30,220 nt of DNA, from positions 1 to 30,220 of IMG/VR virus record IMGVR_UViG_3300042324_000444; one strand, given 5' to 3'. The stretch is from a virus. Of this stretch, positions 15,526 through 24,266 are shown piece after piece (within the stretch, counting starts at the first letter, position 1; each line of letters starts with the position of its first letter). Below the pieces are notes generated by a model. The model did no database searches, was not told where the DNA came from, and worked only from the letters and a program-made list of their open reading frames with translations. Both the position numbers and the translations under genes were made by a program.

Positions 15526-17237
15526 TGGGTGTAGACAGATTCCTTGATATGTACTTAGCTCAATCAACAACCAATATTGGCGGCATACCAGAAATAACTT
15601 TTACTTCAACGTCATCAATTTCTGTAAAAATTTCTAAAACAAATATGACAACCGAGCCTGTAAATTATTCTGTTACTTACTACAAGATTGATGCATCAAA
15701 TAATATTGTCTCTGGAACCTCTCAAACTGTATTAAAAACTCAAAATCCATTTACAATAGAAAACCTTTCAACAAATACATCCTATGGAATTTCTGTAAAA
15801 GCTGGAAACGGAACCTCGTTTGGTAATAGTGTTTACAGGTCGTTTACTACCCCAATTGAATATAATGTGGCTGGTTATAAAGGCATGGTCGTGGATCCCA
15901 CTAAGGCAGCAGCCGCAAAATCATTTTTAAGAATGAGCAACAGCTCTTCTAATCCAAAAGAATTTTCCGTAGCCTATAGAACATTTGATGCAATATCCCT
16001 GCCAACAAATACATTGTTTTACTCTGGCCTACCTTCTTTTATTCAAGAAGCCTATCCATCATATGCAACAAGCCATTATGCATTTGGCACAAAAATGTTT
16101 TTAGAGTCTACTATTGATAGAACAAGGCAGTCAGCGGGGCTAGGCTTTTTTGTAGATGGTCAGGGTAATGACGGATATTATATTATCATTAACAGCACAG
16201 AAACAGCAGGGGCTGTTAATAAAAAAGAAGTCAGAATTTGCAAGGTAAAAGGTGGAGATATACGTGTATTAAATGATAGTCAAAAGAATACGGTAACTAG
16301 CCTCAATGGAGTATACGGAGGAAGGTCTTATGATATTGATGTTAAGATTAAAGTAAGTCAGGCATCTATAAAAATCAACGCATACATTAATGGATTTTTA
16401 ATTACCGCTACAGACAGCACGGCAATATATGAAGATGAAGATGGTAAAAAAACTTCTACCCCAATGCTAAAGCCAACAAAAACAATTGCCCTAGTATGTC
16501 AACATGGAGAGGCTATATTTGATTACGTGTATGGCACCGATATAGATGCAAAAAAATACAATGATTCTGAATTTGTAAGCAACATGTATAGGGGATCTTT
16601 TTCTAACGACTATTTAGATATTGGTTTCGGAGACATTATTTACAACAACTCTCTAGAACAAGACAATGCTGCCAAGCCAGCGGGCATAGATGAATTTGGA
16701 ACCTCGGTTAGAGAAATAAGAAAGGTGTCTTTAAGATACAATAGCGCACCAGCTTACCCAATTAAATTTTCAACAGGCTTAAATACTTCTGTAAAAATAT
16801 TAGGATCAAAGGTTAGCAATTTTGGCGGAGAGACCTACGTATTAAATAACAGCTCTGCTCTTACCCCATTAAATGATGAAAAGGCAGCAACCTTTTATAT
16901 ATACGGAGACACAATTGCTCCGTCTGGGACCCTAGAGTATAACTCAGATATATTGTCAGATTATATTAATCAAGAGCCAATAATCTTTGAATCATCTTGG
17001 CTACAAAATCTTTCAGACGTTGAAGCACTTGGCGCTTGGATTAAAAATAACATTGTGAATAAGGGTAAGCTAATTAATTTATCGGTATTTGGAAATCCAT
17101 TTATTGCAGTTGGAGATATTGTTTCTGTTAAATACTCATATCAAGGTCTAGACGGAACACAGAAATTCATAGTTACAAACGTTAGACATTCGTTCAGCGA
17201 TGGACTAGATACGGAGATCACATGTCGATCATTGTAG
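15525..17237 (+). CDS. Tail hub-like protein with Fn3 and lectin-like domains
   Basis: This 570-residue protein starts at ATG 15525, overlapping the previous stop; a GTG at 15516 in the same frame is less likely. Domains visible by eye: an Fn3-like module (about 28-108, ending in YGISVKAGNG then a TTP linker), a LamG/concanavalin-like beta-sandwich (about 140-340, with AGLGFFVDGQGNDGYYIII) and a C-terminal hub-like segment (about 480-570) with FGNPFIAVGDIVSVKY and VTNVRHSFSDGLDTEITCRS. The last motif is typical of baseplate hub or tail endopeptidase-like proteins, where a ring domain contacts the tube. The lectin-like domain suggests sugar binding on the host surface. No catalytic motif is evident. 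Confidence 0.65.
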   Translation: MGVDRFLDMYLAQSTTNIGGIPEITFTSTSSISVKISKTNMTTEPVNYSVTYYKIDASNNIVSGTSQTVLKTQNPFTIENLSTNTSYGISVKAGNGTSFGNSVYRSFTTPIEYNVAGYKGMVVDPTKAAAAKSFLRMSNSSSNPKEFSVAYRTFDAISLPTNTLFYSGLPSFIQEAYPSYATSHYAFGTKMFLESTIDRTRQSAGLGFFVDGQGNDGYYIIINSTETAGAVNKKEVRICKVKGGDIRVLNDSQKNTVTSLNGVYGGRSYDIDVKIKVSQASIKINAYINGFLITATDSTAIYEDEDGKKTSTPMLKPTKTIALVCQHGEAIFDYVYGTDIDAKKYNDSEFVSNMYRGSFSNDYLDIGFGDIIYNNSLEQDNAAKPAGIDEFGTSVREIRKVSLRYNSAPAYPIKFSTGLNTSVKILGSKVSNFGGETYVLNNSSALTPLNDEKAATFYIYGDTIAPSGTLEYNSDILSDYINQEPIIFESSWLQNLSDVEALGAWIKNNIVNKGKLINLSVFGNPFIAVGDIVSVKYSYQGLDGTQKFIVTNVRHSFSDGLDTEITCRSL

Positions 17238-17246
17238 TCGACTAAA

Positions 17247-17262
17247 TGATATAATAATAAAA
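17247..17262 (+). promoter_or_regulatory. Extended -10 promoter making a leaderless transcript
   Basis: TGATATAAT at 17247-17255 is a perfect extended -10; no -35 match is present. The hexamer ends 6 nt before the ATG at 17262, so transcription should begin at or next to the A of the start codon. There is no Shine-Dalgarno sequence in this gap, which fits a leaderless mRNA. Confidence 0.6.
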
Positions 17263-18062
17263 TGGCAAACGATAATAGAGTTGACGGTAAATCAGTTGTT
17301 ACTGGTTCTCCTATTGTCTTGCCAAAAAATTCCCCAGATCGTGTGTTCTTAAGAAAAACAGTCGGAATAGATATTGAAGAGGGTACTAAAACAGAGGGAG
17401 TCACCCCATTTGTTATGGGATCATCAGGTAGCGGATCTCCTGGATCATCATCTGTAAGCGAGGCAAATAAAAAATTACCACCAGATCCAAATCCACCTGC
17501 AGAGATTATAGATATACCTCAATTAACAGATATAGAGAATATCACCTATCAACAATACTTTGATACATTTAATTCTGTTAGAATAAAAGCAATTATAAAA
17601 ATTAGAAATTCAAGTCTAAAAAAGAAAGACGTAGTTGGAGTGGATGCCAGAAGCCAACAAAGCAATCAGGCTCCAGCATTAGCATCAGCCACACCAACTC
17701 CAGTAGCATTTATTGCCCCCTCTCCTTCAGTTCCATCGGTTGCTTTTGACAGAACTGGAACAGCAGTAGCTTGGGGATGGAACAATGTATCTGGATTAGG
17801 ATCTTATCAATCAGTTACTTATCAGTGGGAAATAAGATCATCTTCAAGTGTTACAAGTACAAAGATAAGTTCTGGATCAAAAACATATGTTTCTGGTGGA
17901 TTGTTATCAATAGGAAACAGCGGAAAGACTAGAAACTATAGGGTTAGCTCATCACAAGGAGATACTCCTGCAACAGCCTCTGGAAGATGGCTAAGAGTTA
18001 GGGCAGTTGTTGTGGCAACAGACGGCAAAACATATTATTCAGGATATTCTACACCAATTTAA
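17262..18062 (+). CDS. Tail protein with C-terminal Ig-like domain
   Basis: A 266-residue protein with no motif I recognise outright. The N-terminal 60 residues are polar with a Gly/Ser linker (GSSGSGSPGSSS, about 51-62), followed by a Pro-rich and helical segment (about 70-120) and a Pro/Ala-rich linker (ATPTPVAFIAPSPSVPS near 144-159). The last 110 residues look like one Ig or Fn3-type domain (VTYQWEIRSSS, WLRVRAVVVA, YYSGYSTPI). Linkers between folded parts fit a tail-tip or fibre component. It appears to start its own transcript without a leader, so its level may be set apart from the upstream tail genes. It is followed by an AAGGAGA ribosome site for the next gene. Confidence 0.6.
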   Translation: MANDNRVDGKSVVTGSPIVLPKNSPDRVFLRKTVGIDIEEGTKTEGVTPFVMGSSGSGSPGSSSVSEANKKLPPDPNPPAEIIDIPQLTDIENITYQQYFDTFNSVRIKAIIKIRNSSLKKKDVVGVDARSQQSNQAPALASATPTPVAFIAPSPSVPSVAFDRTGTAVAWGWNNVSGLGSYQSVTYQWEIRSSSSVTSTKISSGSKTYVSGGLLSIGNSGKTRNYRVSSSQGDTPATASGRWLRVRAVVVATDGKTYYSGYSTPI

Positions 18063-18070
18063 GGAGATAT

Positions 18071-18994
18071 ATGATAAAAGGAACATATGTATATTATGAA
18101 GACGGTAAGGAAATTTTTCGTTCTTCAAATGTTATTACAAAGTATGGCAAAAGATTCCTAACGAGTTTCCTTGCTGGAAGAGACTCATTCAATTCAAAAA
18201 CAATGGCATTTGGAATTGATAGCACCTCTGCAACAGATGCAGACACAAGGCTGGGATTTGAATTTTATCGAACTCCAGTTGAATTTGGTAGCACTGATAT
18301 ACAAACATTAAATGACACCACTACTTATTCTGTAGTTTATAAAACCACAATACCACAAGATGTGGCTGGATACATTACAGAGGTAGGAATTTACCCAGAG
18401 TTTAGAGACTCCATTACTTCTTACGACAGCAAGTTTATTGCAGATTTTGAAAGCCAACTAGATTGGACAAACAACCCATCTATATCTTTAAATAATTCTA
18501 GAGTCGGGCAATATACTTTAAGCATGTCTTCTAACGGAACTGCGGCAAGAGAATATAAAAGTAATGTACAGCAAATAGACTTGTCAGGTTATAGCGTAAA
18601 CGATACCCTAAGACTGGCTTACTTTAAGGAAGATGAAAACTTAAGTAGCATTATTATTAAATTTTATAGCTCTCCGTCTGACTATTACTCTATCACAATT
18701 ACTCCAGAGTCTGGGACGGGATACAAGATAACTCCTGGTATACCGCTAAGCAATCTTTTTTCAAATGCCAGTACATTAAATGTAGACTCTTCTAATATTA
18801 ACCAGATAGGTATTACAATTACTCCAGCGGCTGGAGTATCAACTTCGGTAGATATGGACGCATTAAGAATTAATGACGAAGATACATTCAGTCCAGATTT
18901 TGGTTTGATAAGCAGGTCTGTATTATCTACACCGCTTGTAAAATTGTCTGGAAGACAGGTAGAAGTCGAATACAAATTGGATTTAGGATTCTAG
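18071..18994 (+). CDS. Tail fibre/adhesin component with carbohydrate-binding-like domain
   Basis: This 307-residue protein begins with a segment (about 1-115) typical of tail-tip proteins: FRSSNVITKYGKRFLTSFLAG and AGYITEVGIYPEF, a pattern of receptor-region proteins that start a fibre. Residues about 120-290 form a second beta-rich domain (DFESQLDWT, YTLSMSSNG, LRLAYFKEDENLSSIIIKF) resembling a jelly-roll carbohydrate-binding module. It ends in a strand VEVEYKLDLGF. It has an AAGGAGA ribosome site ending about 4 nt before the ATG, and the next gene starts one base after its stop. It probably contributes to host recognition, but no specific sugar can be inferred. Confidence 0.6.
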   Translation: MIKGTYVYYEDGKEIFRSSNVITKYGKRFLTSFLAGRDSFNSKTMAFGIDSTSATDADTRLGFEFYRTPVEFGSTDIQTLNDTTTYSVVYKTTIPQDVAGYITEVGIYPEFRDSITSYDSKFIADFESQLDWTNNPSISLNNSRVGQYTLSMSSNGTAAREYKSNVQQIDLSGYSVNDTLRLAYFKEDENLSSIIIKFYSSPSDYYSITITPESGTGYKITPGIPLSNLFSNASTLNVDSSNINQIGITITPAAGVSTSVDMDALRINDEDTFSPDFGLISRSVLSTPLVKLSGRQVEVEYKLDLGF

Positions 18995-18995
18995 T

Positions 18996-21509
18996 ATGGC
19001 TTTTGAAGATCTAGGTGACTATAGCGTAGGCGCTGCTGGCAGCGATACGTTTGATGTTGTCATCCCAGATTTAGATCCAGGAAGAATAGTTCCTATACAG
19101 TTTAGATGGAAATTTGCAGACGGGTCTTATGGTCTTTGGTCTGCTTCTAAGAATCTTAGTACCCCAGAAATTTCTAGACCAGAGGCAAGCAATATAACTT
19201 CTGTATGGAACGGAATTAATTTAGAAATATCGTGGGAAGCCCCATTACTTTCTACTCTATTTACTATTTATATAACTTCGGGAGCAGTTACAGTTCCTTT
19301 TGCATATTCTATTGATAAAACAAAACCTCAACAAAAAGCTATCATCTCGTCACAAGAATTAATTAATAATTTTGCAGGCGTTCTTCCAACTACTTTGACG
19401 GGCCTATTAAAAACCGTATATATAGATACATCTACTACTGGAACAGCATTTGCAATACCTCCTTATGCAGATGCAATCTCAGGTCAAAATGTTTCTGATA
19501 CAGATTGGTCAGTGCTTTCTGTATCAAATGGATTTACAGTTTCATGGTCTGGTGCATTAGCTTCTTCCCCTACATACAACTACACAGAGGTTCACACTTC
19601 ATCCTCACAGTCTGGAACATACGATCTAGTGTACTCTGGCAAAGGACCAGCAATTATAACGGTTGCATCTTTGTCTACAAATTATATTAAAATTAGGCAC
19701 GTATCTATTACAGGATTAAAGTCTAGCTTCTCAAGCGTTAAAGAGGCAGTACCATTTGATCCAATAGTTTTTGACAGTACTCCACCAGTCAATACGTTTA
19801 ATGTTGGTACTACTACGGTAACTGATGATTCAAATGGATTATTTTCTTTTGACAAAAAGGTTTTGTTTACATGGACAGAAAATGCAGACGCTAGTACATC
19901 TGGATATAGAATAAGATTTAGAATAGCTGGCTCTAATTCTTCTTATACATACATGTCTGTTCCAGGTAAAGAAAAAACATCTTCGTACATCTATGGCCTT
20001 AAAGGCGGAAAGTCTTATGAGATTGCAGTAAGTACATTTGATATTTATGGCAATACTAATGAAACGCAATGGCGTACCTATCAAGACATAGTAGTTCCAG
20101 TAAGTAATTCTCTTTTACCAGATGTTGCAATCACAGCGGGAGATATGAAATTAGGATATGGAATCAGTTCAGATAATTCTAAAAAAGGTCTTTATATTGC
20201 CCCAGATAACTACTGGTACGTTCAGGGAAATACAAATTTATCAAGTGCTGCATACTTATCAGTTGGTGGTGCAACAGATAAACTTGTGTGGGACGGAAGT
20301 AACCTATCAGTAACTGGAACTGTCAATGCAAATGCTGGTAATTTTACTGGCGCCATACAGGTCGGAAGCGCTACAGCATATGGTCAATTTAAACTTAATA
20401 CTCCAACGGGCACCAAAATTGAAATGGGAGCTTTTACGAATGCTCAAGGCGCATACACAGGAGGAGTTGGTATTCAAGGAACAGATGCAGGCGGCACCCT
20501 ATTTCAGCTAGACACGGCATCTGGAATTACTGTTAATAAAGGAACAATAGGCGGATGGTCAATTACAGCAAACGCTATCAGCAAGGCCAACACAACCCTG
20601 GGCTCAGATGGATCTATTACTGCAGGATCTGGCGGGCAGTTTATAGTAACAGCAGCAGGAGGACTTACTGCAACATCTGCTGATATAACAGGTGTTATAA
20701 AAGCTTCCAGCGGATATCTGGGTAACACTACAAGCGGATGGCAAATAAATTCAGAAACAATTACATCAAAGGCTGGATCTACAAATGGAGTAATTACTTT
20801 AAACTCTAACACTGGAACTATTTCTGGCGGGCTTATAACTGGAACTAAAGTTACTGGAACTACAATTGAGGGTGGTACGGTTACTGGAGCTACAATCAAC
20901 CTTAGTGGAAAACAGACAGCAAGTACAAACGTTTCTGGAGGTCAGACAGAAACTGCAGATGACTCTACAAGATTAAACTTTACTAATATAAGATATACGA
21001 TAATGCCAGCATCCCAAACTACTACAGAGTATGTTTCTATTCCTACATACGACCCCATAAATGATGAGTGGGGTTCAACTACAACCACGAACACCATTGT
21101 GTCAAATACAGTAAAATTTACAGATAGCCTATTTGAAGGAGGGCTCCCAGATTCAACATTTTATTACGGAGAGACCTGGTATGCATCAGGAACTTCAGGT
21201 GGCGCAGTAACAAACTATGTAAACTATCTTGGTGGTGCAGGGTACATGGGATTTGAAATAAGAGCCAATACTACCGAAAAGGGATTTTACTTTATAGGAG
21301 ATGAAAATATATCTGGACAAAACTGGGGAGTAGAGCATTTAACTACTTCATCAAAAGATCAGCCAGCCATGTTACAAACAGATGCAACTGGAAAGGTAAC
21401 ACGAGGAAGAGCAATTTTTACTACAGGCTCAAGCTCTACAACCATTCTAGGTTCAACCTGGAATAGCGTCGGTCAAAACGGCGACCTAGCGTTTAGCACG
21501 AATAATTAA
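18996..21509 (+). CDS. Large tail fibre / receptor-binding protein with Fn3 and beta-repeat regions
   Basis: An 837-residue tail fibre-like protein. The first 365 residues hold two to three Fn3-like modules (for example SGYRIRFRIAGSNSSY, then GLKGGKSYEIAVSTFDIYG). From about 380 to 690 the sequence becomes Gly/Thr-rich and repetitive, with GGWSITANAIS and SGWQINSETI units and a run of GTKVTGTTIEGGTVTGATI, the look of a beta-helix or trimeric fibre shaft as in lambda J-type tail proteins. The last 150 residues form a separate end domain that may be the receptor-binding tip (EMGFEIRANTTEKGFYFIGDE-like strands). Its start lies one base after the previous stop. Host binding is inferred from architecture. 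Confidence 0.7.
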   Translation: MAFEDLGDYSVGAAGSDTFDVVIPDLDPGRIVPIQFRWKFADGSYGLWSASKNLSTPEISRPEASNITSVWNGINLEISWEAPLLSTLFTIYITSGAVTVPFAYSIDKTKPQQKAIISSQELINNFAGVLPTTLTGLLKTVYIDTSTTGTAFAIPPYADAISGQNVSDTDWSVLSVSNGFTVSWSGALASSPTYNYTEVHTSSSQSGTYDLVYSGKGPAIITVASLSTNYIKIRHVSITGLKSSFSSVKEAVPFDPIVFDSTPPVNTFNVGTTTVTDDSNGLFSFDKKVLFTWTENADASTSGYRIRFRIAGSNSSYTYMSVPGKEKTSSYIYGLKGGKSYEIAVSTFDIYGNTNETQWRTYQDIVVPVSNSLLPDVAITAGDMKLGYGISSDNSKKGLYIAPDNYWYVQGNTNLSSAAYLSVGGATDKLVWDGSNLSVTGTVNANAGNFTGAIQVGSATAYGQFKLNTPTGTKIEMGAFTNAQGAYTGGVGIQGTDAGGTLFQLDTASGITVNKGTIGGWSITANAISKANTTLGSDGSITAGSGGQFIVTAAGGLTATSADITGVIKASSGYLGNTTSGWQINSETITSKAGSTNGVITLNSNTGTISGGLITGTKVTGTTIEGGTVTGATINLSGKQTASTNVSGGQTETADDSTRLNFTNIRYTIMPASQTTTEYVSIPTYDPINDEWGSTTTTNTIVSNTVKFTDSLFEGGLPDSTFYYGETWYASGTSGGAVTNYVNYLGGAGYMGFEIRANTTEKGFYFIGDENISGQNWGVEHLTTSSKDQPAMLQTDATGKVTRGRAIFTTGSSSTTILGSTWNSVGQNGDLAFSTNN

Positions 21510-21518
21510 GGTAAGATC

Positions 21519-23822
21519 ATGCCAAAAGCATATTTAAAGAAAGACGTAAACGGCACAAGCAAATGGGTACAGCTTAAGAAGATATACTTAAAAAAGAATG
21601 GAAACTGGACATCTTTAGCTACTGTGTATGTAAAAAAACTTGTGGGCACTACAAGCAAATGGGTGCAAGTTTTTTTGGGTGCTGGCCCATCACTTAATAG
21701 CTCTCCAACAATAACTCCAAGATTAGGCGGAAAAACGTTTGATATATATGACAGCACAAATGGAAGCTGGGATGGCGCAACTACTTTTACTAGACAGTGG
21801 GTTAGATCAGACGCAGAAGCAGGCCCATTCGTAGCCATTGGTGCAGCAACTTCAGCGGCATACACAACAACAGATGATGATGATGGTAAATGGATAACAG
21901 TAACTGTACGTGCATCAGACGGCACACTTTTTAACGAAGCAAATGCTACACCAGTTAAAATAGTTAAGTATGCTCCAGTATCACTAACAACTAATGGAGG
22001 ATATTATATTGGAGTAACCTCTCCTGGATCCCCACAACCTGGTCAGACGGTAGGAATTTTTGCACAAACAGACCCCGACTGGAAAGTAACTACAGATAGA
22101 ACAAATGATACTTCACCAGACTCATCTCTTTTTGAGTACGAATGGAAGTGGGAAGATACTGGAGCTATACGCACAGATTACACTGACAGCACATATTTAA
22201 TTTCAGAGGATGATTTAACACATAAGATATCAGGAAGAATTAAAGCTGTAAATACTGGTGGATCAACATTCAGTGCTTGGGCTACTCCTACTGGTACAAT
22301 TGCAACAGCCCCAGTAATTGTTACGATGCCATCATGGAAAACAACTGGTGTACAAATTGGCAATACAATAACAGCAAATACTGGAACATACTCACCAGAG
22401 CCAGACAAAGTTTATTGGATGTTCCAGTACTATAATACTAACCGTTCAGCCTGGATACCTATATACAACTCTGATGGGACAGTACTGGGCAGCGGAACTG
22501 ATACATCACATAACCAAGATCACTCGGTAGTTATACCAGCAAAATTTTATCTTGACGGAACAAGCACTAATGTGACCGCTGTAGGTAAATTAATTAGACT
22601 TGTTAGCGATTCCTCACTTGGATCAGCTGTGTCTATACAGCATAGCACTCCAAACTTAGGGCCAATAACTGCAGTTGTAGAGACTCTTGAGAATAGAGTG
22701 CCTACTGCTGTTTCTAATATATATAGAAGAATAGACGGAACCTGGACAAAATTTGGAACTGCTACTACCAACGTAACTCTCCTTTGGCTAAATACCAGAC
22801 TTAGAAATACCAGTACAGGGGGAACTGCAAAACATACATTTTATACAACAGATGCAGAAGATAAAACTACAGATTTTTTTAATGACATCGGAGGAACTGG
22901 ACTTACAATGACCTCTTATAGATTCGGGGTTCAGGCACATGGTGTAGGCGATTACACTGGAGATGACTTTTGGTCGATAGGAACAGAAGATGAAGGGGCT
23001 TATTCTGAAAATACATCTAACGTAAATCCACAGTTCCCCTCTAGACCAACTGGACTTACAGCAACAAGAATGTCTAATAGCAGAATTGATTTGGCTTGGA
23101 ATGCAGCAGGAGGATCACCAACTAATTACCATTTATATTATAGTACTGTGGGAGATTATAGTGACATTATAGATAAAAACACTACAGAAGATTATGAAAT
23201 AGGAAATGTAACTAGCTCTAATAGAACTGGTTTAGCTGGAAATACACAATACTGGTGGTGGGTTCGTTCAAAGAACGCTACTGGAGTAAGCAGATGGTCA
23301 GCATTTGCAACAGCAACAACTGAAGCAAATCCTACTACAACTACTACAACTACTACTACACCCGCACCAACTACTACCACGACTACCACGACTACTACGA
23401 CTACTACGACTACTACAACTACTCCAGCACCTACTACTACGACAACTACGACTACTACGACTACCGCAGCTCCAACTACTACGACAACTGCTTTGCCAGC
23501 AGCGGTATTTACAGTAAACAGCGTAGGAAGAAGCGCCAGTGGTAGAACTATAACTATGACCTGGACTTCAACAAGAACAAGTGTTACATTTTTATGGTGG
23601 AATACACGTCTACAACGTACCACTTCAACCGCAAACGTTAAACATACACTGTTTGACGAGACACCTAGAAGCGATGTTTATACTGACGTTACAAACGGTA
23701 CTTTCAGGATGGGAGTTCAAGGTAGAGGCAGCAGAGTAAGCAATGGAAACGCCATTTACACAATTGGAACATCTGACGAGGCAGCTTACACTGAGTCTTC
23801 AAACATTACCATTAACCAATAA
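21519..23822 (+). CDS. Modular tail fibre protein with duplicated domain and threonine-rich stalk
   Basis: A 767-residue protein built of repeats. The N-terminus (1-50) holds three WVQL/IYLKKNG-like short repeats common in phage tail proteins. Ig-like modules follow (about 55-400). Residues 418-504 and 688-767 are two copies of one domain, each with LWxNTRLxxT, KHTx and FGVQ/MGVQ followed by SIGTEDEGAYSE or TIGTSDEAAYTE. Between them are an Fn3 domain (about 506-600) and a linker of four threonine blocks (9, 18, 11 and 5 Thr) separated by PAP, PAP and AAP (residues 606-657). Such Thr/Pro linkers are extended and, in other systems, often O-glycosylated. Two glycosyltransferase genes lie just downstream. 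It probably acts as a spaced adhesin on the virion. Confidence 0.75.
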   Translation: MPKAYLKKDVNGTSKWVQLKKIYLKKNGNWTSLATVYVKKLVGTTSKWVQVFLGAGPSLNSSPTITPRLGGKTFDIYDSTNGSWDGATTFTRQWVRSDAEAGPFVAIGAATSAAYTTTDDDDGKWITVTVRASDGTLFNEANATPVKIVKYAPVSLTTNGGYYIGVTSPGSPQPGQTVGIFAQTDPDWKVTTDRTNDTSPDSSLFEYEWKWEDTGAIRTDYTDSTYLISEDDLTHKISGRIKAVNTGGSTFSAWATPTGTIATAPVIVTMPSWKTTGVQIGNTITANTGTYSPEPDKVYWMFQYYNTNRSAWIPIYNSDGTVLGSGTDTSHNQDHSVVIPAKFYLDGTSTNVTAVGKLIRLVSDSSLGSAVSIQHSTPNLGPITAVVETLENRVPTAVSNIYRRIDGTWTKFGTATTNVTLLWLNTRLRNTSTGGTAKHTFYTTDAEDKTTDFFNDIGGTGLTMTSYRFGVQAHGVGDYTGDDFWSIGTEDEGAYSENTSNVNPQFPSRPTGLTATRMSNSRIDLAWNAAGGSPTNYHLYYSTVGDYSDIIDKNTTEDYEIGNVTSSNRTGLAGNTQYWWWVRSKNATGVSRWSAFATATTEANPTTTTTTTTTPAPTTTTTTTTTTTTTTTTTTPAPTTTTTTTTTTTAAPTTTTTALPAAVFTVNSVGRSASGRTITMTWTSTRTSVTFLWWNTRLQRTTSTANVKHTLFDETPRSDVYTDVTNGTFRMGVQGRGSRVSNGNAIYTIGTSDEAAYTESSNITINQ
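23334..23489 (+). repeat. In-frame ACN triplet tract encoding a poly-threonine stalk
   Basis: Four runs of ACT/ACA/ACC/ACG codons (23334-23360, 23370-23423, 23433-23465, 23475-23489) encode 43 threonines, broken by PAP, PAP and AAP. The runs mix synonymous codons, so it is not a pure dinucleotide or trinucleotide slip tract, but changes in unit number would stay in frame. The opposite strand reads as a long valine run, which is only a shadow. Confidence 0.92.
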
Positions 23823-23834
23823 TAGGGAGAAAAA

Positions 23835-24266
23835 ATGACAAATATAGATAAATTAAATAGAATACAAGAAATTGAGATTCAGCAGAGATTATTAAATGAT
23901 GAAATAAAAATACTTTATAGCACAATAACAAAAGAAATAAATGATGAATCATATTTAATTGCTCAAGAGATTTACAATGAAAAAACATTGCTAATGAAGT
24001 CGCTAGTTTTAGAAAAAATTGATATTATGATTAGTTTGGGATTTACGCCAGATAATGGGTCGGTAAACGAGTCATTAAGGGAAACGAGTTTATGGAAACA
24101 AATAGAAAAAGGTGAGGTTGGGCCAGAAGTTGCAGACAGCAGATACTCTATCTGTACAAATTGCCCAGAATTTGTTACAATATCTAAGCAATGCAAACCG
24201 CTGGGCGTATTTGCAAAAGAGTATTCATCGTTTGAGTCCTCAACTTGCCCTATAGGAAATTGGTAA
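23835..24266 (+). CDS. Small protein with C-terminal Cys-rich (zinc-ribbon-like) motif
   Basis: A 143-residue protein. The first 100 residues are helical and charged, a likely coiled coil. The end holds CTNC, then KQCKPLGVF and a closing STCPIGNW. This matches a Cys-rich tail seen, from memory, in many phage proteins near tail fibres, which usually has a second CxxCxC cluster (KQCKKCGCF). Here the middle cluster keeps only one cysteine, leaving four in all (CxxC, C, C). Four are still enough for one zinc site. AGGGAG lies before the ATG. The stop shares its last base with the next start, so it is coupled to the glycosyltransferase genes. Function unknown. Confidence 0.65.
   Translation: MTNIDKLNRIQEIEIQQRLLNDEIKILYSTITKEINDESYLIAQEIYNEKTLLMKSLVLEKIDIMISLGFTPDNGSVNESLRETSLWKQIEKGEVGPEVADSRYSICTNCPEFVTISKQCKPLGVFAKEYSSFESSTCPIGNW

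Noticed and set aside
23334-23489. CRISPR-like repeat array
   Set aside because: The repeats are codon-level ACN triplets in frame with a fibre protein, with no spacers or constant repeat length.
23192-23623. Long minus-strand reading frame with poly-valine runs
   Set aside because: It is the complement of the ACN threonine tract and lies fully inside the fibre gene, with no ribosome site or conserved pattern.
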